Below are positions 17,143 to 26,346 of a stretch of DNA of 60,276 nt, piece by piece. The DNA comes from RGIG7213 sp045540335. GTDB lineage: Bacteria; Bacillota; Clostridia; Oscillospirales; CAG-272. The stretch is taken from assembly GCA_045540335.1 (NCBI GenBank), contig JAZQHC010000028.1:1-60276 (forward strand). The letters are read 5' to 3'. Below the pieces are notes generated by a model, which saw only the letters and a list, made by a program, of their open reading frames with translations, was not told the DNA's origin and made no database searches. Position 1 is the stretch's first letter. Each line of letters starts with the position of its first letter. The position numbers were made by a program, and so were the translations under genes.

Positions 17143-18585
17143 ATGAACAGTATTTTATATGTTGCCACAGAAGCGTTGCCCTTCGCCTCCTCCGGGGGGC
17201 TGGGCGATGTTATGGGGTCTTTGCCTGCGGCAGTAAAAAAAGCTGCTAAAAACAGCGACGTTAGGGTAGTTATGCCGCTTTATTCTGCAATAGCAGACCA
17301 ATACAGGCAAAAAATGACGAAAGTTTGCGAATTTGAGGTTAATCTGTCTTGGAGAAGGCAGTACGCCGGAATTCACAGTTATATTTTAGACAACGTTACG
17401 TACTATTTTGTAGATAACGAGTATTATTTTAAACGCGGCAGCCTGTACGGCGACTTTGACGACGGCGAGCGTTTTGCATATTTCAGCGCTGCAGTTTGCG
17501 CAATGATGGACAAGATAGGATTTTTCCCCGAAATACTTCACGCAAACGATTGGCAAAGCGCGCTTTCAATAGTATATCTTAAAACACATTATTCGCATGA
17601 TTCGCGATATACTTCTATAAAAACGGTATTCTCTATTCATAACATTGCCTTTCAAGGCAGATATAGCTTTGATATTGCAGAAGACGTATTTGGTTTTGGT
17701 GGTAATTCTTACGAAATACTTGATTATCAAGGCTGCATAAACTTGATGAAGGGTGCTATCGTATGCTGTGATAAGGTTGTTACGGTAAGTGAAAAATATG
17801 CAGAAGAAATACAGTCTTCCGTATATGCACAGGGATTGGAATATATCACCCGCCTTTATTCCTGCAAAACATGCGGCGTTTTAAACGGCATCGATATGGA
17901 ATACTACGATCCGCAAAAAGATACGTGCCTTGCCAAAAATTACACTTGGAGATCTATCGGCAGAAAAGCAGATAATAAGCTGGATCTTCAAAAATCATTG
18001 GGGCTTCCCGAAAGGGCAGATGTTCCGATGATTTCAATAATATCGCGTTTGACAGAGCAAAAAGGCCTTGATTTGGTAAAGGCCGTTATCGACGAGGTTC
18101 TTTACGACGACGTTCAGCTTGTTATTTTAGGCAAAGGCGATTATGAATACGAAGAGTATTTCAAAGCACTTCAGCAACGCCACCCCGATAAAGTAAGAAC
18201 GCTGTTGCTTTACAACAAGGATCTTTCAAAGAAAATATACGCTTCTTCGGATATTTTCCTTATGCCTTCAAAAACAGAACCTTGCGGGCTTTCGCAAATG
18301 ATATGCTCGCGCTACGGCGCTATTCCCGTAGTGCGCGAAACAGGCGGATTGTACGATTCCATAAAACCGTATATCGAGCATGACGACGGAACATTTGAAG
18401 GCGACGGCTTCACATTTGCAAATTACAATGCACACGATATGATGTACACATTGCGTTTGGCAATAAATCTGTACAGAAATACAGAAAAACGTACACAGCT
18501 TGTAAAGAAAATAATGCGCAGAGACTTTTCTTGGAACGTTTCTGCCGTTAAATACATTGACATATACAATGAATTATTAAAGTAA
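17143..18585 (+). CDS. glgA: Glycogen synthase (ADP-glucose type, GT5)
   Basis: GlgA extends alpha-1,4 glucan from ADP-glucose. The 480-residue GT-B protein shows the N-terminal SGGLGDVMGSLP block, HANDWQSAL, FSIHNIAFQG, GVLNGID and the C-terminal SKTEPCGLSQM with GGLYDS. In classical GlgA the first glycine-rich motif is preceded by Lys (KTGGL), which contacts the sugar nucleotide; here the residues are ASSGGL, so that Lys is replaced by Ser. Everything else looks intact. The ribosome binding site is poor, and glgD stops 37 bases earlier. Confidence 0.95.
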   Translation: MNSILYVATEALPFASSGGLGDVMGSLPAAVKKAAKNSDVRVVMPLYSAIADQYRQKMTKVCEFEVNLSWRRQYAGIHSYILDNVTYYFVDNEYYFKRGSLYGDFDDGERFAYFSAAVCAMMDKIGFFPEILHANDWQSALSIVYLKTHYSHDSRYTSIKTVFSIHNIAFQGRYSFDIAEDVFGFGGNSYEILDYQGCINLMKGAIVCCDKVVTVSEKYAEEIQSSVYAQGLEYITRLYSCKTCGVLNGIDMEYYDPQKDTCLAKNYTWRSIGRKADNKLDLQKSLGLPERADVPMISIISRLTEQKGLDLVKAVIDEVLYDDVQLVILGKGDYEYEEYFKALQQRHPDKVRTLLLYNKDLSKKIYASSDIFLMPSKTEPCGLSQMICSRYGAIPVVRETGGLYDSIKPYIEHDDGTFEGDGFTFANYNAHDMMYTLRLAINLYRNTEKRTQLVKKIMRRDFSWNVSAVKYIDIYNELLK

Positions 18586-18604
18586 AGAGGAAAACGAATT
18601 ATCT

Positions 18605-21031
18605 ATGGCAACTAACAGAGAACTTGAAATCCAAAAAAGTATTACAGAAAAGCTTTCACGCAACTTTGGCACAACGCCCGAGCTTGCGCTTGACGACCAG
18701 ATGTACCAGGCTACTCTTTTAACAATAAGGGACATTCTTATGCAAAAGAACGCCGAATTTGAGCAGGAAGTAAAACGTACCTCATCAAAGCGCGTTTATT
18801 ATATGTGCATGGAGTTTCTTATCGGCCCTTCTTTAAAAAACAACCTGCTTAATTTAGGTCTTTATAACGAATACAACCGCGTGTTGAAAAATTACGGCTT
18901 TTCTTTGGAAAGCTTTATAAAAAAAGAGGATGACCCCGGCCTTGGAAACGGCGGTCTTGGCAGACTTGCATCGTGCTTTATGGACGGTCTTACCTCGCTT
19001 GACTACCCTGCATACGGCTATTCGCTTTGCTACGACTTCGGTCTGTTTAAGCAGAAAATAGTTGACGGTGAACAGTACGAGCTTCCCGACGTTTGGCTTC
19101 CCACAGGCGAGCCGTGGTTGGTACGCCGTTCTGACTTGGCATATTCGGTTAAATTTGGCGGCGACGTAAAAGAATATTGGCACAACGGCAATATGCTTGT
19201 TGATTACGAAAACGCAGAAGAAGTACATGCCGTTCCGTACGATATGATGATATCAGGTGCAGACAGCAAAGCAGTTAACATACTTCGTTTATGGAAAGCA
19301 CAAGACGCTGCAAAATTCGATATGAAGCTGTTCTCGCAAGGCCAATACATCAAGGCACTTGAAGAAAATACAAACGCAGAAGTTATTTCAAAGGTGCTTT
19401 ACCCTTCGGACAACCATTACGAAGGAAAACTGCTTCGTTTAACGCAACAATATTTTCTTGTTTCCGCTTCCCTTCAATGTATTTTGAACGAGCATTTGGC
19501 ACAATACGGCACACTTGATAATTTGCACGAAAAGGTTGCAATCCACATTAACGATACGCACCCTGCACTTTGCGTGCCCGAGCTTATGCGTATTTTGCTT
19601 GACGAATGCGCCTACGATTGGGACAAGGCGTGGTATATCGTTAAAAACACCCTTTCATATACGAACCACACCGTAATGCCCGAAGCACTTGAAACATGGG
19701 GCGAAGGTATATTCAAGCTGAAGCTTCCCAGAATTTACACGATAATTTGCGAAATAAACCGCAGATTCTGCGAAAATGTATGGAATAATTATCCCGAAAT
19801 GAGAAGCAAGGTTTCCCAAATGTCTGCCGTTGGTAGCAACCAGATAAGAATGGCAAATCTTTCTATTATCGGTTCACATCATGTAAACGGTGTTTCAGGC
19901 CTTCACTCTGACATTTTGAAAAAAACTATCTTCTCCGACTTTTACGCTGTAAATCCCGAAAAATTTACAAACGTAACAAACGGTATTGCACACAGACGTT
20001 GGCTGTGCTACAGCAACCCCGGACTTGCAAAGCTTCTTGACAGCACTATCGGCAAAGAATACAGAAAATCCCCGTGGGAATTGGAAAAATTTCTTGAATA
20101 TAAAGATGATCCCGCAGTACACGAAAAGCTTGCACAGATTAAGCGCGAAAACAAGGAAAGATTCTCTAAGTTCCTTATTTCAAACCAAAAAACCAAAGCG
20201 TTGGATTGCGACTCTGTATTTAACGTACAGATAAAACGTATGCACGAATACAAGCGTCAGCTTCTTAACGTGCTTCGCATAATATCTATTTACAACAAGC
20301 TGTTGCAAAACCCCGATTTGGATATGCGCCCGCAAACGTTTATTTTCGGCGCTAAAGCAGCACCCGGTTACTACATGGCAAAGCAGACGATCAAGCTTAT
20401 AACCCATCTTGCTGCAGAAATCGAAAAGAATCCGAAAATAAGCCAAAAATTGCGTGTAGTATTTCTTGAAAACTACTGCGTTTCAGCAGCTGAAATATTG
20501 ATTCCCTCTGCGGATATCAGCCAGCAGATATCTCTTGCGGGTAAAGAAGCAAGCGGTACGGGCAACATGAAGCTGATGATAAACGGTGCCGTTACTATCG
20601 GTACGCTTGACGGTGCAAACGTAGAAATGCACGAATCCGTAGGTGATGATAACTTCTTCTTGTTTGGTATGACCGCAGACGAGGTTGAAAAGATTTGGAG
20701 AGAAGGTTATAAATCAAACGTTTACTACAATTCAAGCGAAATTCTTAAAGGCGTTATAGAATCTCTTAACAAAGGCTTCAACGGCGTTTCCTTTGCAGAC
20801 TTTTCCAATTATCTGTTATTTGACGGCAACGTTTCCGACCCGTATATGTGCTTTGCAGACTTTAACTCTTACAATTCTGTTCACAACCGTATGGATCAAA
20901 CATATGAAGACAGAACGAAGTGGCTTACTATGAGTGCTGTTAACATTGCCAGCGCAGGCAGATTTGCAGCAGACAGAGCCGTTAAAGAATACGCTGATAA
21001 TATTTGGAATTTACAACCCGTTAAGGAATAA
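18605..21031 (+). CDS. glgP: Glycogen/starch phosphorylase (GT35)
   Basis: GlgP releases glucose 1-phosphate from alpha-1,4 glucan ends with pyridoxal phosphate as cofactor. The 808-residue length is typical. Visible blocks are the DPGLGNGGLGRLASCF active-site region, HINDTHPAL, and the PLP-lysine signature EASGTGNMKLMINGA with TLDGANVEM. The opening LEIQKSITEKLSRNFGTTP is family-like. Sitting between synthase and glucosidase genes, it provides the breakdown arm in the same transcript as synthesis, so flux must be set after transcription. Confidence 0.96.
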   Translation: MATNRELEIQKSITEKLSRNFGTTPELALDDQMYQATLLTIRDILMQKNAEFEQEVKRTSSKRVYYMCMEFLIGPSLKNNLLNLGLYNEYNRVLKNYGFSLESFIKKEDDPGLGNGGLGRLASCFMDGLTSLDYPAYGYSLCYDFGLFKQKIVDGEQYELPDVWLPTGEPWLVRRSDLAYSVKFGGDVKEYWHNGNMLVDYENAEEVHAVPYDMMISGADSKAVNILRLWKAQDAAKFDMKLFSQGQYIKALEENTNAEVISKVLYPSDNHYEGKLLRLTQQYFLVSASLQCILNEHLAQYGTLDNLHEKVAIHINDTHPALCVPELMRILLDECAYDWDKAWYIVKNTLSYTNHTVMPEALETWGEGIFKLKLPRIYTIICEINRRFCENVWNNYPEMRSKVSQMSAVGSNQIRMANLSIIGSHHVNGVSGLHSDILKKTIFSDFYAVNPEKFTNVTNGIAHRRWLCYSNPGLAKLLDSTIGKEYRKSPWELEKFLEYKDDPAVHEKLAQIKRENKERFSKFLISNQKTKALDCDSVFNVQIKRMHEYKRQLLNVLRIISIYNKLLQNPDLDMRPQTFIFGAKAAPGYYMAKQTIKLITHLAAEIEKNPKISQKLRVVFLENYCVSAAEILIPSADISQQISLAGKEASGTGNMKLMINGAVTIGTLDGANVEMHESVGDDNFFLFGMTADEVEKIWREGYKSNVYYNSSEILKGVIESLNKGFNGVSFADFSNYLLFDGNVSDPYMCFADFNSYNSVHNRMDQTYEDRTKWLTMSAVNIASAGRFAADRAVKEYADNIWNLQPVKE

Positions 21032-21033
21032 TT

Positions 21034-22869
21034 ATGCTGCCGTTTTCAATTCAACAAAACACACCGCTTACAATAAGAAAAACTGTCGGCAGTAAAAATG
21101 TTTACAATTGCGCTTTCAAGAAGGGGAATATAAAAATTTCCCTTCTTGCCCCGCGTATTTACTGTGCAAACGGATGCTATCTGCATTTCGAACACGATTT
21201 TTCAGATAGAACTGACACCTTGAAAATGCATTTTGAGGGCATAGAAAACGGTTGCGATGTTTATACCTGCCGCATCTCGCCCGATGTCGGGCTTTATTAT
21301 TTTCATTTTTCGCTTTTGTGCAACGGCGAAGCATACTCAGTTGCCTCGTGCGGAGATGAAAAATACGGATATATCACAAAAGATTATCCAAACAAATTTC
21401 AGATAATGTTTTACAAAAATGCCTATACCCCCGTAAAGTGGTTTTCGGAAGGGGTAATGTATCACATTTTTGTAGATAGGTTTTTTAAAACAAATAACAA
21501 GCTTCCGATACGCAACGACGCCGTTTATATCAAGGATTGGTACAACGGCGAGGTTGAGTATGTTGAATACCCCGGTCAACCGTTGAACAACAACTCGTTT
21601 TTCGGCGGAAGCCTGTACGGTGTATGCAATAAGCTTGACTACCTTGCAGATCTCGGTATAAAAACAATATATCTTTCACCGATATTCAAGGCATATTCAA
21701 ACCACAAATACGATACCGGCGATTATATGAAGATCGACGATATGTTTGGCGGTGAAAAAGCCTTTTCCCTTCTTGTAAAAGAAGCACACAAACGAAACAT
21801 GCGAATCATTCTTGACGGTGTATTTAACCACACGGGTGACGACAGTCTTTACTTTAACCGATACGGTAAATACCCACAAAAAGGTGCATACAGCGGAAAA
21901 GAAAGTAAGTATTACAATTGGTTTGATTTTTACGATTTTCCCGATAAATATCGTTGCTGGTGGGGAATAGGAATAATGCCGTCGCTTAACCACACCGTTC
22001 CCGAATTGAGGGAATATTTGTGCGGTGAAAACGGTGTTATCCGCCATTGGCTTAGAAAAGGTGCAGACGGTTGGCGGCTTGACGTTGCCGACGAATTGCC
22101 GGAGGACCTTCTTTTTGATATAAAAAAAGCGTGTGATGCAGAAAAACCCGGATCGCTTCTTATAGGCGAAGTATGGGAAGACGCATCGAATAAAATAGCG
22201 TATTCAAGCAGACGCCATTATTTTGAAGGAAAAGCACTTGACGGCGTAATGAACTACCCCTTAAGAAATGCTATTATATCCTTCGTAAAATACAACGATG
22301 CGCATGCAATGTCGCATGCCCTTACGTTACTTTCAAGACATTATCCGCATTATTCTTTAATGAATGCAATGAACTTTTTGGGAACGCACGATACTGAAAG
22401 AATATTGACTGTTTTGGGCGGAAAAGAATGCTGCGGCGAATCAGGCTCGCAATTGGCGGCTATGCGTATGTCAAACGAAGAATTACGGTTGGGAAAATCA
22501 CGCTTGCGTTTGGCATTTGCACTGCTTGTATGCTGCCCCGGTGTACCTTGCATTTACTACGGTGACGAGGTTGGTATGCAAGGATACAGGGATCCTTTTA
22601 ACAGAAGGCCGTATCCTTGGGGCAACGAAGATAAAGAACTGCAGGAATACTTCAAAGAAACCATAAAACTTCGCAAAAAGATCCCTTTTAAAAAAGGCAA
22701 AACAGAGGTTATCTGTGCAGAAAACGGCATTTTGGTTTTCAAAAGATACTGTTCAAGCAGTTCTGTTACTTGTATATTCAATGCAAACAACTATGAAAAA
22801 ACGTTGTATATAAACGACGAAAAAATAGTTATCGGCGGAATGTCGTATCAGACCATCGAAAACAAATAA
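21034..22869 (+). CDS. GH13 alpha-glucosidase (neopullulanase/cyclomaltodextrinase type)
   Basis: A 611-residue intracellular glycoside hydrolase. An N-terminal beta domain (about 1-125) is followed by a GH13 barrel opening WFSEGVMYHIFVDRFF. It has the region LDGVFNHTG, nucleophile Asp in GWRLDVADEL, acid/base Glu in LIGEVWED and the third Asp in LGTHDTER, then a C-terminal beta domain. No signal peptide is present. The N-terminal domain plus barrel fits the neopullulanase/maltogenic-amylase group that cuts linear and branched maltodextrins; it may serve in place of a GlgX-like debrancher. It begins two bases after glgP, with AAGGA upstream. Confidence 0.9.
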   Translation: MLPFSIQQNTPLTIRKTVGSKNVYNCAFKKGNIKISLLAPRIYCANGCYLHFEHDFSDRTDTLKMHFEGIENGCDVYTCRISPDVGLYYFHFSLLCNGEAYSVASCGDEKYGYITKDYPNKFQIMFYKNAYTPVKWFSEGVMYHIFVDRFFKTNNKLPIRNDAVYIKDWYNGEVEYVEYPGQPLNNNSFFGGSLYGVCNKLDYLADLGIKTIYLSPIFKAYSNHKYDTGDYMKIDDMFGGEKAFSLLVKEAHKRNMRIILDGVFNHTGDDSLYFNRYGKYPQKGAYSGKESKYYNWFDFYDFPDKYRCWWGIGIMPSLNHTVPELREYLCGENGVIRHWLRKGADGWRLDVADELPEDLLFDIKKACDAEKPGSLLIGEVWEDASNKIAYSSRRHYFEGKALDGVMNYPLRNAIISFVKYNDAHAMSHALTLLSRHYPHYSLMNAMNFLGTHDTERILTVLGGKECCGESGSQLAAMRMSNEELRLGKSRLRLAFALLVCCPGVPCIYYGDEVGMQGYRDPFNRRPYPWGNEDKELQEYFKETIKLRKKIPFKKGKTEVICAENGILVFKRYCSSSSVTCIFNANNYEKTLYINDEKIVIGGMSYQTIENK

Positions 22870-22884
22870 GGCACGGTATAAAAT

Positions 22885-25110
22885 ATGGTTAAACTTATAA
22901 AAAGCGGTGTTATTTACCGCAAAGGCGAAGGCTTAATACCTTCCACTCTTAACGAGCAAGAAATAAAACAAGCAAAAAAGAAAACCATTGCATACCCCAT
23001 TTTATCTTCACACAGTATTACACAAGGTGATGACCTTAAGATAAAATTTGATGCAATGGCATCGCACGATATAACGTACGTCGGAATTATTCAAACTGCA
23101 AGGGCAAGCGGATTAAAGCAATTCCCCGTACCTTACGTTTTAACAAATTGCCATAACTCTTTGTGCGCAGTTGGCGGTACTATAAACGAAGACGACCACG
23201 TATTCGGTCTTTCTGCCGCAAAAAAATACGGCGGTATATACGTTCCCGCACATCAAGCGGTAATACATTCGTATATGCGCGAAATGATGACCGGATGCGG
23301 TAAAATGATAATCGGATCTGATTCGCACACAAGATACGGTGCGTTGGGCACTATGGCAGTTGGCGAAGGCGGTCCGGAGCTTGTAAAACAACTTTTGGGC
23401 AGAACGTACGATATCAAAATGCCTGATGTAGTTGCAGTACACCTTACAGGAAAGCCGAAAGCAGGTATAGGCCCGCACGACGTTGCATTGGCGTTAATAG
23501 GCGCAACGTTTAAAGAGGGCTTTGTAAAAAACAAGGTTCTTGAATTTATAGGCGACGGTGTTGCTAACCTTCCGATCGAATTCCGTAATGGAATTGACGT
23601 TATGACTACGGAAACGACCTGCCTTTCTTCCATTTGGGCAACGGATGAAGAAACGAAGCGTTATTACACGCTTCATAACAGAGAGAGTGATTATAAAGCA
23701 CTTTCGCCCGAAGACGGTGCATATTACGATTGTGCCGTTGAAATCGATCTTTCAAAAATGGAAAGCATGATAGCACTTCCTATACACCCGTCTAACACTT
23801 ATACTATCAAGGAATTTAATGCAAATGCCCTCGATATTTTACACGAGGTATCACAAAAAGCGGCGAAAGAGCTTGGCGTAGATTCTTTTGATCTTACAAG
23901 CAAATATCACGACGGCGGTGTTTGGGCAGACCAAGGCGTTATAGCAGGGTGCGCAGGCGGAATTTTTGACAACGTTTGTGCCGCAGGCGATATTTTACGA
24001 GAAAAGAATACCGGAAACGGCGCTTTTTCCCTTTCTGTATATCCTGCAAGCCAACCTGCATATTTACAGCTTATGCGAAACGGCATCTGCGCAGATCTTA
24101 TGGCGGCAGGTGCAACGCTTCGTACAGCGTTTTGCGGGCCTTGCTTTGGTGCCGGCGATGTTCCTTCCAATAACGGGCTTTCTTTGCGCCACACAACGCG
24201 AAATTTTGCAAACCGCGAGGGTTCTAAACCCGGCGAAGGGCAAATTGCTTCCGTTGCTCTTATGGATGCACGATCTATCGCTGCTACTGCGGCTAATCAC
24301 GGCAAAATCACACCTGCTACGGATATAGACGTAAATTACAATACTTACGAATATAAGTTTGATGATACGGTATATAAAAACAGGGTATATTTCGGATACG
24401 GCAAAGCAAATGAGAAAGAAGAACTTATCCTTGGCCCCAACATAACCGACTGGCCGGAAATGTTCCCCTTAACGGACAATCTTGTTTTACAAGTAGCGTC
24501 GTACATTACAGACCCTGTTACAACCACAGACGAGCTTATCCCCTCTGGCGAATCGTCTTCTTACCGTTCAAACCCGCACCGCTTGTCAGAATTAACGCTT
24601 TCAAGAAAAGATCCCCTTTACGTAGGGCGTGCAAAAGAAATACGCCAAATAGAATACGATAGACGCAGCGGCAAAAAAGTATTTTCTGAAGGGCAGTTTG
24701 CAAAAATCGCATCTGAACACGGTTTAACAGAAGAAAATTGTATGCTTGGAAGTGTTATTTTTGCAAATAAACCCGGTGACGGATCTGCACGCGAGCAGGC
24801 TGCATCATGTCAAAGGGTATTAGGCGGCGGTGCTAATATCGCAATAGAATACGCAACGAAGCGATACAGAAGCAACGTTATCAACTGGGGAATGATTCCC
24901 TTCACGGTTGATTGCGCCCCCGAAATACAGATTGGCGATTTCGTTGTTATTCCGCAGATCAAAAAGGCAGTTGAAGAATGCTGGGATAAAATAACTGCAT
25001 ATGTTTACGGAAAAAACGAAAAGACTATTCAGCTTACAATGCCTTCGCTTACCGAAGACGAGCGTAAAATCATTCTTGCGGGTTGTTTGATCAATTTCTA
25101 TAAATATTAA
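22885..25110 (+). CDS. Aconitase-family hydratase (YbhJ-like)
   Basis: A 741-residue member of the aconitase superfamily. Iron-sulfur ligands can be placed in VIAGCAGG and FCGPCFGAGD (the latter a C-x2-C pair), with active-site blocks IGSDSHTRYGALGT, GDGVAN, KPGDGSAREQAA (swivelling domain) and SNVINWGMIPF. It aligns better with the uncharacterised YbhJ/AcnD-like group than with AcnA, AcnB or LeuC/LeuD. It begins 15 bases after the GH13 gene and is the last gene of the glycogen transcript, with no terminator between. The true substrate is unknown: citrate/isocitrate is possible but not shown. Confidence 0.8.
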   Translation: MVKLIKSGVIYRKGEGLIPSTLNEQEIKQAKKKTIAYPILSSHSITQGDDLKIKFDAMASHDITYVGIIQTARASGLKQFPVPYVLTNCHNSLCAVGGTINEDDHVFGLSAAKKYGGIYVPAHQAVIHSYMREMMTGCGKMIIGSDSHTRYGALGTMAVGEGGPELVKQLLGRTYDIKMPDVVAVHLTGKPKAGIGPHDVALALIGATFKEGFVKNKVLEFIGDGVANLPIEFRNGIDVMTTETTCLSSIWATDEETKRYYTLHNRESDYKALSPEDGAYYDCAVEIDLSKMESMIALPIHPSNTYTIKEFNANALDILHEVSQKAAKELGVDSFDLTSKYHDGGVWADQGVIAGCAGGIFDNVCAAGDILREKNTGNGAFSLSVYPASQPAYLQLMRNGICADLMAAGATLRTAFCGPCFGAGDVPSNNGLSLRHTTRNFANREGSKPGEGQIASVALMDARSIAATAANHGKITPATDIDVNYNTYEYKFDDTVYKNRVYFGYGKANEKEELILGPNITDWPEMFPLTDNLVLQVASYITDPVTTTDELIPSGESSSYRSNPHRLSELTLSRKDPLYVGRAKEIRQIEYDRRSGKKVFSEGQFAKIASEHGLTEENCMLGSVIFANKPGDGSAREQAASCQRVLGGGANIAIEYATKRYRSNVINWGMIPFTVDCAPEIQIGDFVVIPQIKKAVEECWDKITAYVYGKNEKTIQLTMPSLTEDERKIILAGCLINFYKY

Positions 25111-25158
25111 ATAACTGAAAATTATCATAATTTATTTTTTAAAAGTTTGTTTTTTTTA

Positions 25159-25187
25159 TTGATATTCAGCGGAAAATGTTGTATAAT
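25159..25187 (+). promoter_or_regulatory. Promoter of gap
   Basis: TTGATA (25159-25164), 17 bases, TATAAT (25182-25187), giving a leader of about 45 bases before a perfect GGAGGA ribosome binding site. No hairpin terminator was seen between the hydratase gene and this promoter. Confidence 0.82.
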
Positions 25188-25237
25188 CCCACTAAATAAA
25201 TATTAAATTTTATTCAAAGAAATTGGAGGATAAAATC

Positions 25238-26251
25238 ATGGCAGTAAAAGTTGCTATTAACGGTTTCGGCCGTATCGGAAGGCTTGCTTTCCGTCAAATG
25301 TTCGGTGCAGAAGGTTATGAAGTTGTTGCTATCAACGACTTGACAGACCCCAAAATGCTTTCACACCTTCTTAAGTATGACACAGCACAAGGCAGATACC
25401 TTGGCCACACAGTTGAATGTGATGAAACTTCTATCACAGTTGACGGCAAGAAGATCACTATCTACAGCGAAAAAGACGCTGCAAATCTTCCTTGGGGCGA
25501 AATCGGTGTAGATGTTGTTCTCGAATGCACAGGTTTCTACACATCTAAAGCAAAAGCACAGGCACACATCGTTGCAGGTGCAAAGAAAGTTGTTATCTCT
25601 GCTCCCGCAGGTAACGACCTTCCCACTATCGTATTCAGCGTAAACGAAAACACACTTACAAAAGATGATACGATCATCTCTGCAGCTTCCTGCACAACTA
25701 ACTGCTTGGCTCCTATGGCTAAAGCACTTAACGACTATGCGCCCATTCAAAGCGGTATCATGTCCACTATCCACGCTTACACAGGCGACCAGATGATTCT
25801 TGACGGTCCTCACAGAAAAGGCGACCTTCGCCGTGCAAGAGCCGGTGCTGCAAACATCGTTCCCAACTCTACAGGTGCTGCAAAGGCTATCGGTCTTGTT
25901 ATTCCCGAACTTAACGGCAAGCTTATCGGTTCTGCGCAGAGAGTTCCTACACCCACAGGTTCTACAACGATCCTCGTTGCAGTTGTTAAGGGTAAAGACG
26001 TAACCAAGGAAGGCATCAATGCTGCTATGGCTGCAAAGGCTTCTGCTTCCTTTGGATACAACACAGATGAAATCGTTTCTTCCGATATTATCGGTTCAAC
26101 ATACGGTTCTATCTTTGATGCAACACAAACAATGGTTGCTAAAATTGATGACGACACTTACCAAGTTCAGGTTGTTGCATGGTATGACAACGAAAACTCC
26201 TACACCAGCCAGATGGTAAGAACAATCAAATATTTCGCAGAACTTGCATAA
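25238..26251 (+). CDS. gap: Glyceraldehyde-3-phosphate dehydrogenase
   Basis: This glycolytic enzyme oxidises glyceraldehyde 3-phosphate to 1,3-bisphosphoglycerate with NAD. The 337-residue product has the Rossmann motif INGFGRIGRLAFR, the catalytic Cys in SAASCTTNCLAP, the later active-site blocks HAYTGDQ and RRARAGAANIVP, and C-terminal WYDNENSYTSQM. ATG 25238 is preceded by GGAGGA at ideal spacing; an in-frame TTG at 25223 has nothing. The gene is monocistronic between its own promoter and a strong terminator, apart from the pgk-tpiA operon at 46.6-48.5 kb. Codon choice looks biased, as expected for a highly expressed gene. Confidence 0.98.
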   Translation: MAVKVAINGFGRIGRLAFRQMFGAEGYEVVAINDLTDPKMLSHLLKYDTAQGRYLGHTVECDETSITVDGKKITIYSEKDAANLPWGEIGVDVVLECTGFYTSKAKAQAHIVAGAKKVVISAPAGNDLPTIVFSVNENTLTKDDTIISAASCTTNCLAPMAKALNDYAPIQSGIMSTIHAYTGDQMILDGPHRKGDLRRARAGAANIVPNSTGAAKAIGLVIPELNGKLIGSAQRVPTPTGSTTILVAVVKGKDVTKEGINAAMAAKASASFGYNTDEIVSSDIIGSTYGSIFDATQTMVAKIDDDTYQVQVVAWYDNENSYTSQMVRTIKYFAELA

Positions 26252-26271
26252 TTTGATTTAAACAGAAAATT

Positions 26272-26300
26272 GCGCCGCGGAAATTCCGCGGCGCTTTTTT
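26272..26300 (+). terminator. Terminator of gap
   Basis: GCGCCGCGG, loop AAATT, CCGCGGCGC, then six T. A 9-base perfect GC stem and a T run make a strong intrinsic terminator 20 bases after the stop. Confidence 0.93.
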
Positions 26301-26307
26301 ACATTAT

Positions 26308-26341
26308 AAAACCACCCGTTGTTTAATAAACAGGTGGTTTT
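26308..26341 (-). terminator. Terminator of the M18 aminopeptidase operon
   Basis: AAAACCACC and GGTGGTTTT flank a 16-base loop, five bases beyond the stop of the minus-strand aminopeptidase gene. The T run faces the minus direction; the hairpin may also serve as a second stop for gap. Confidence 0.75.
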
Positions 26342-26346
26342 ATTTG

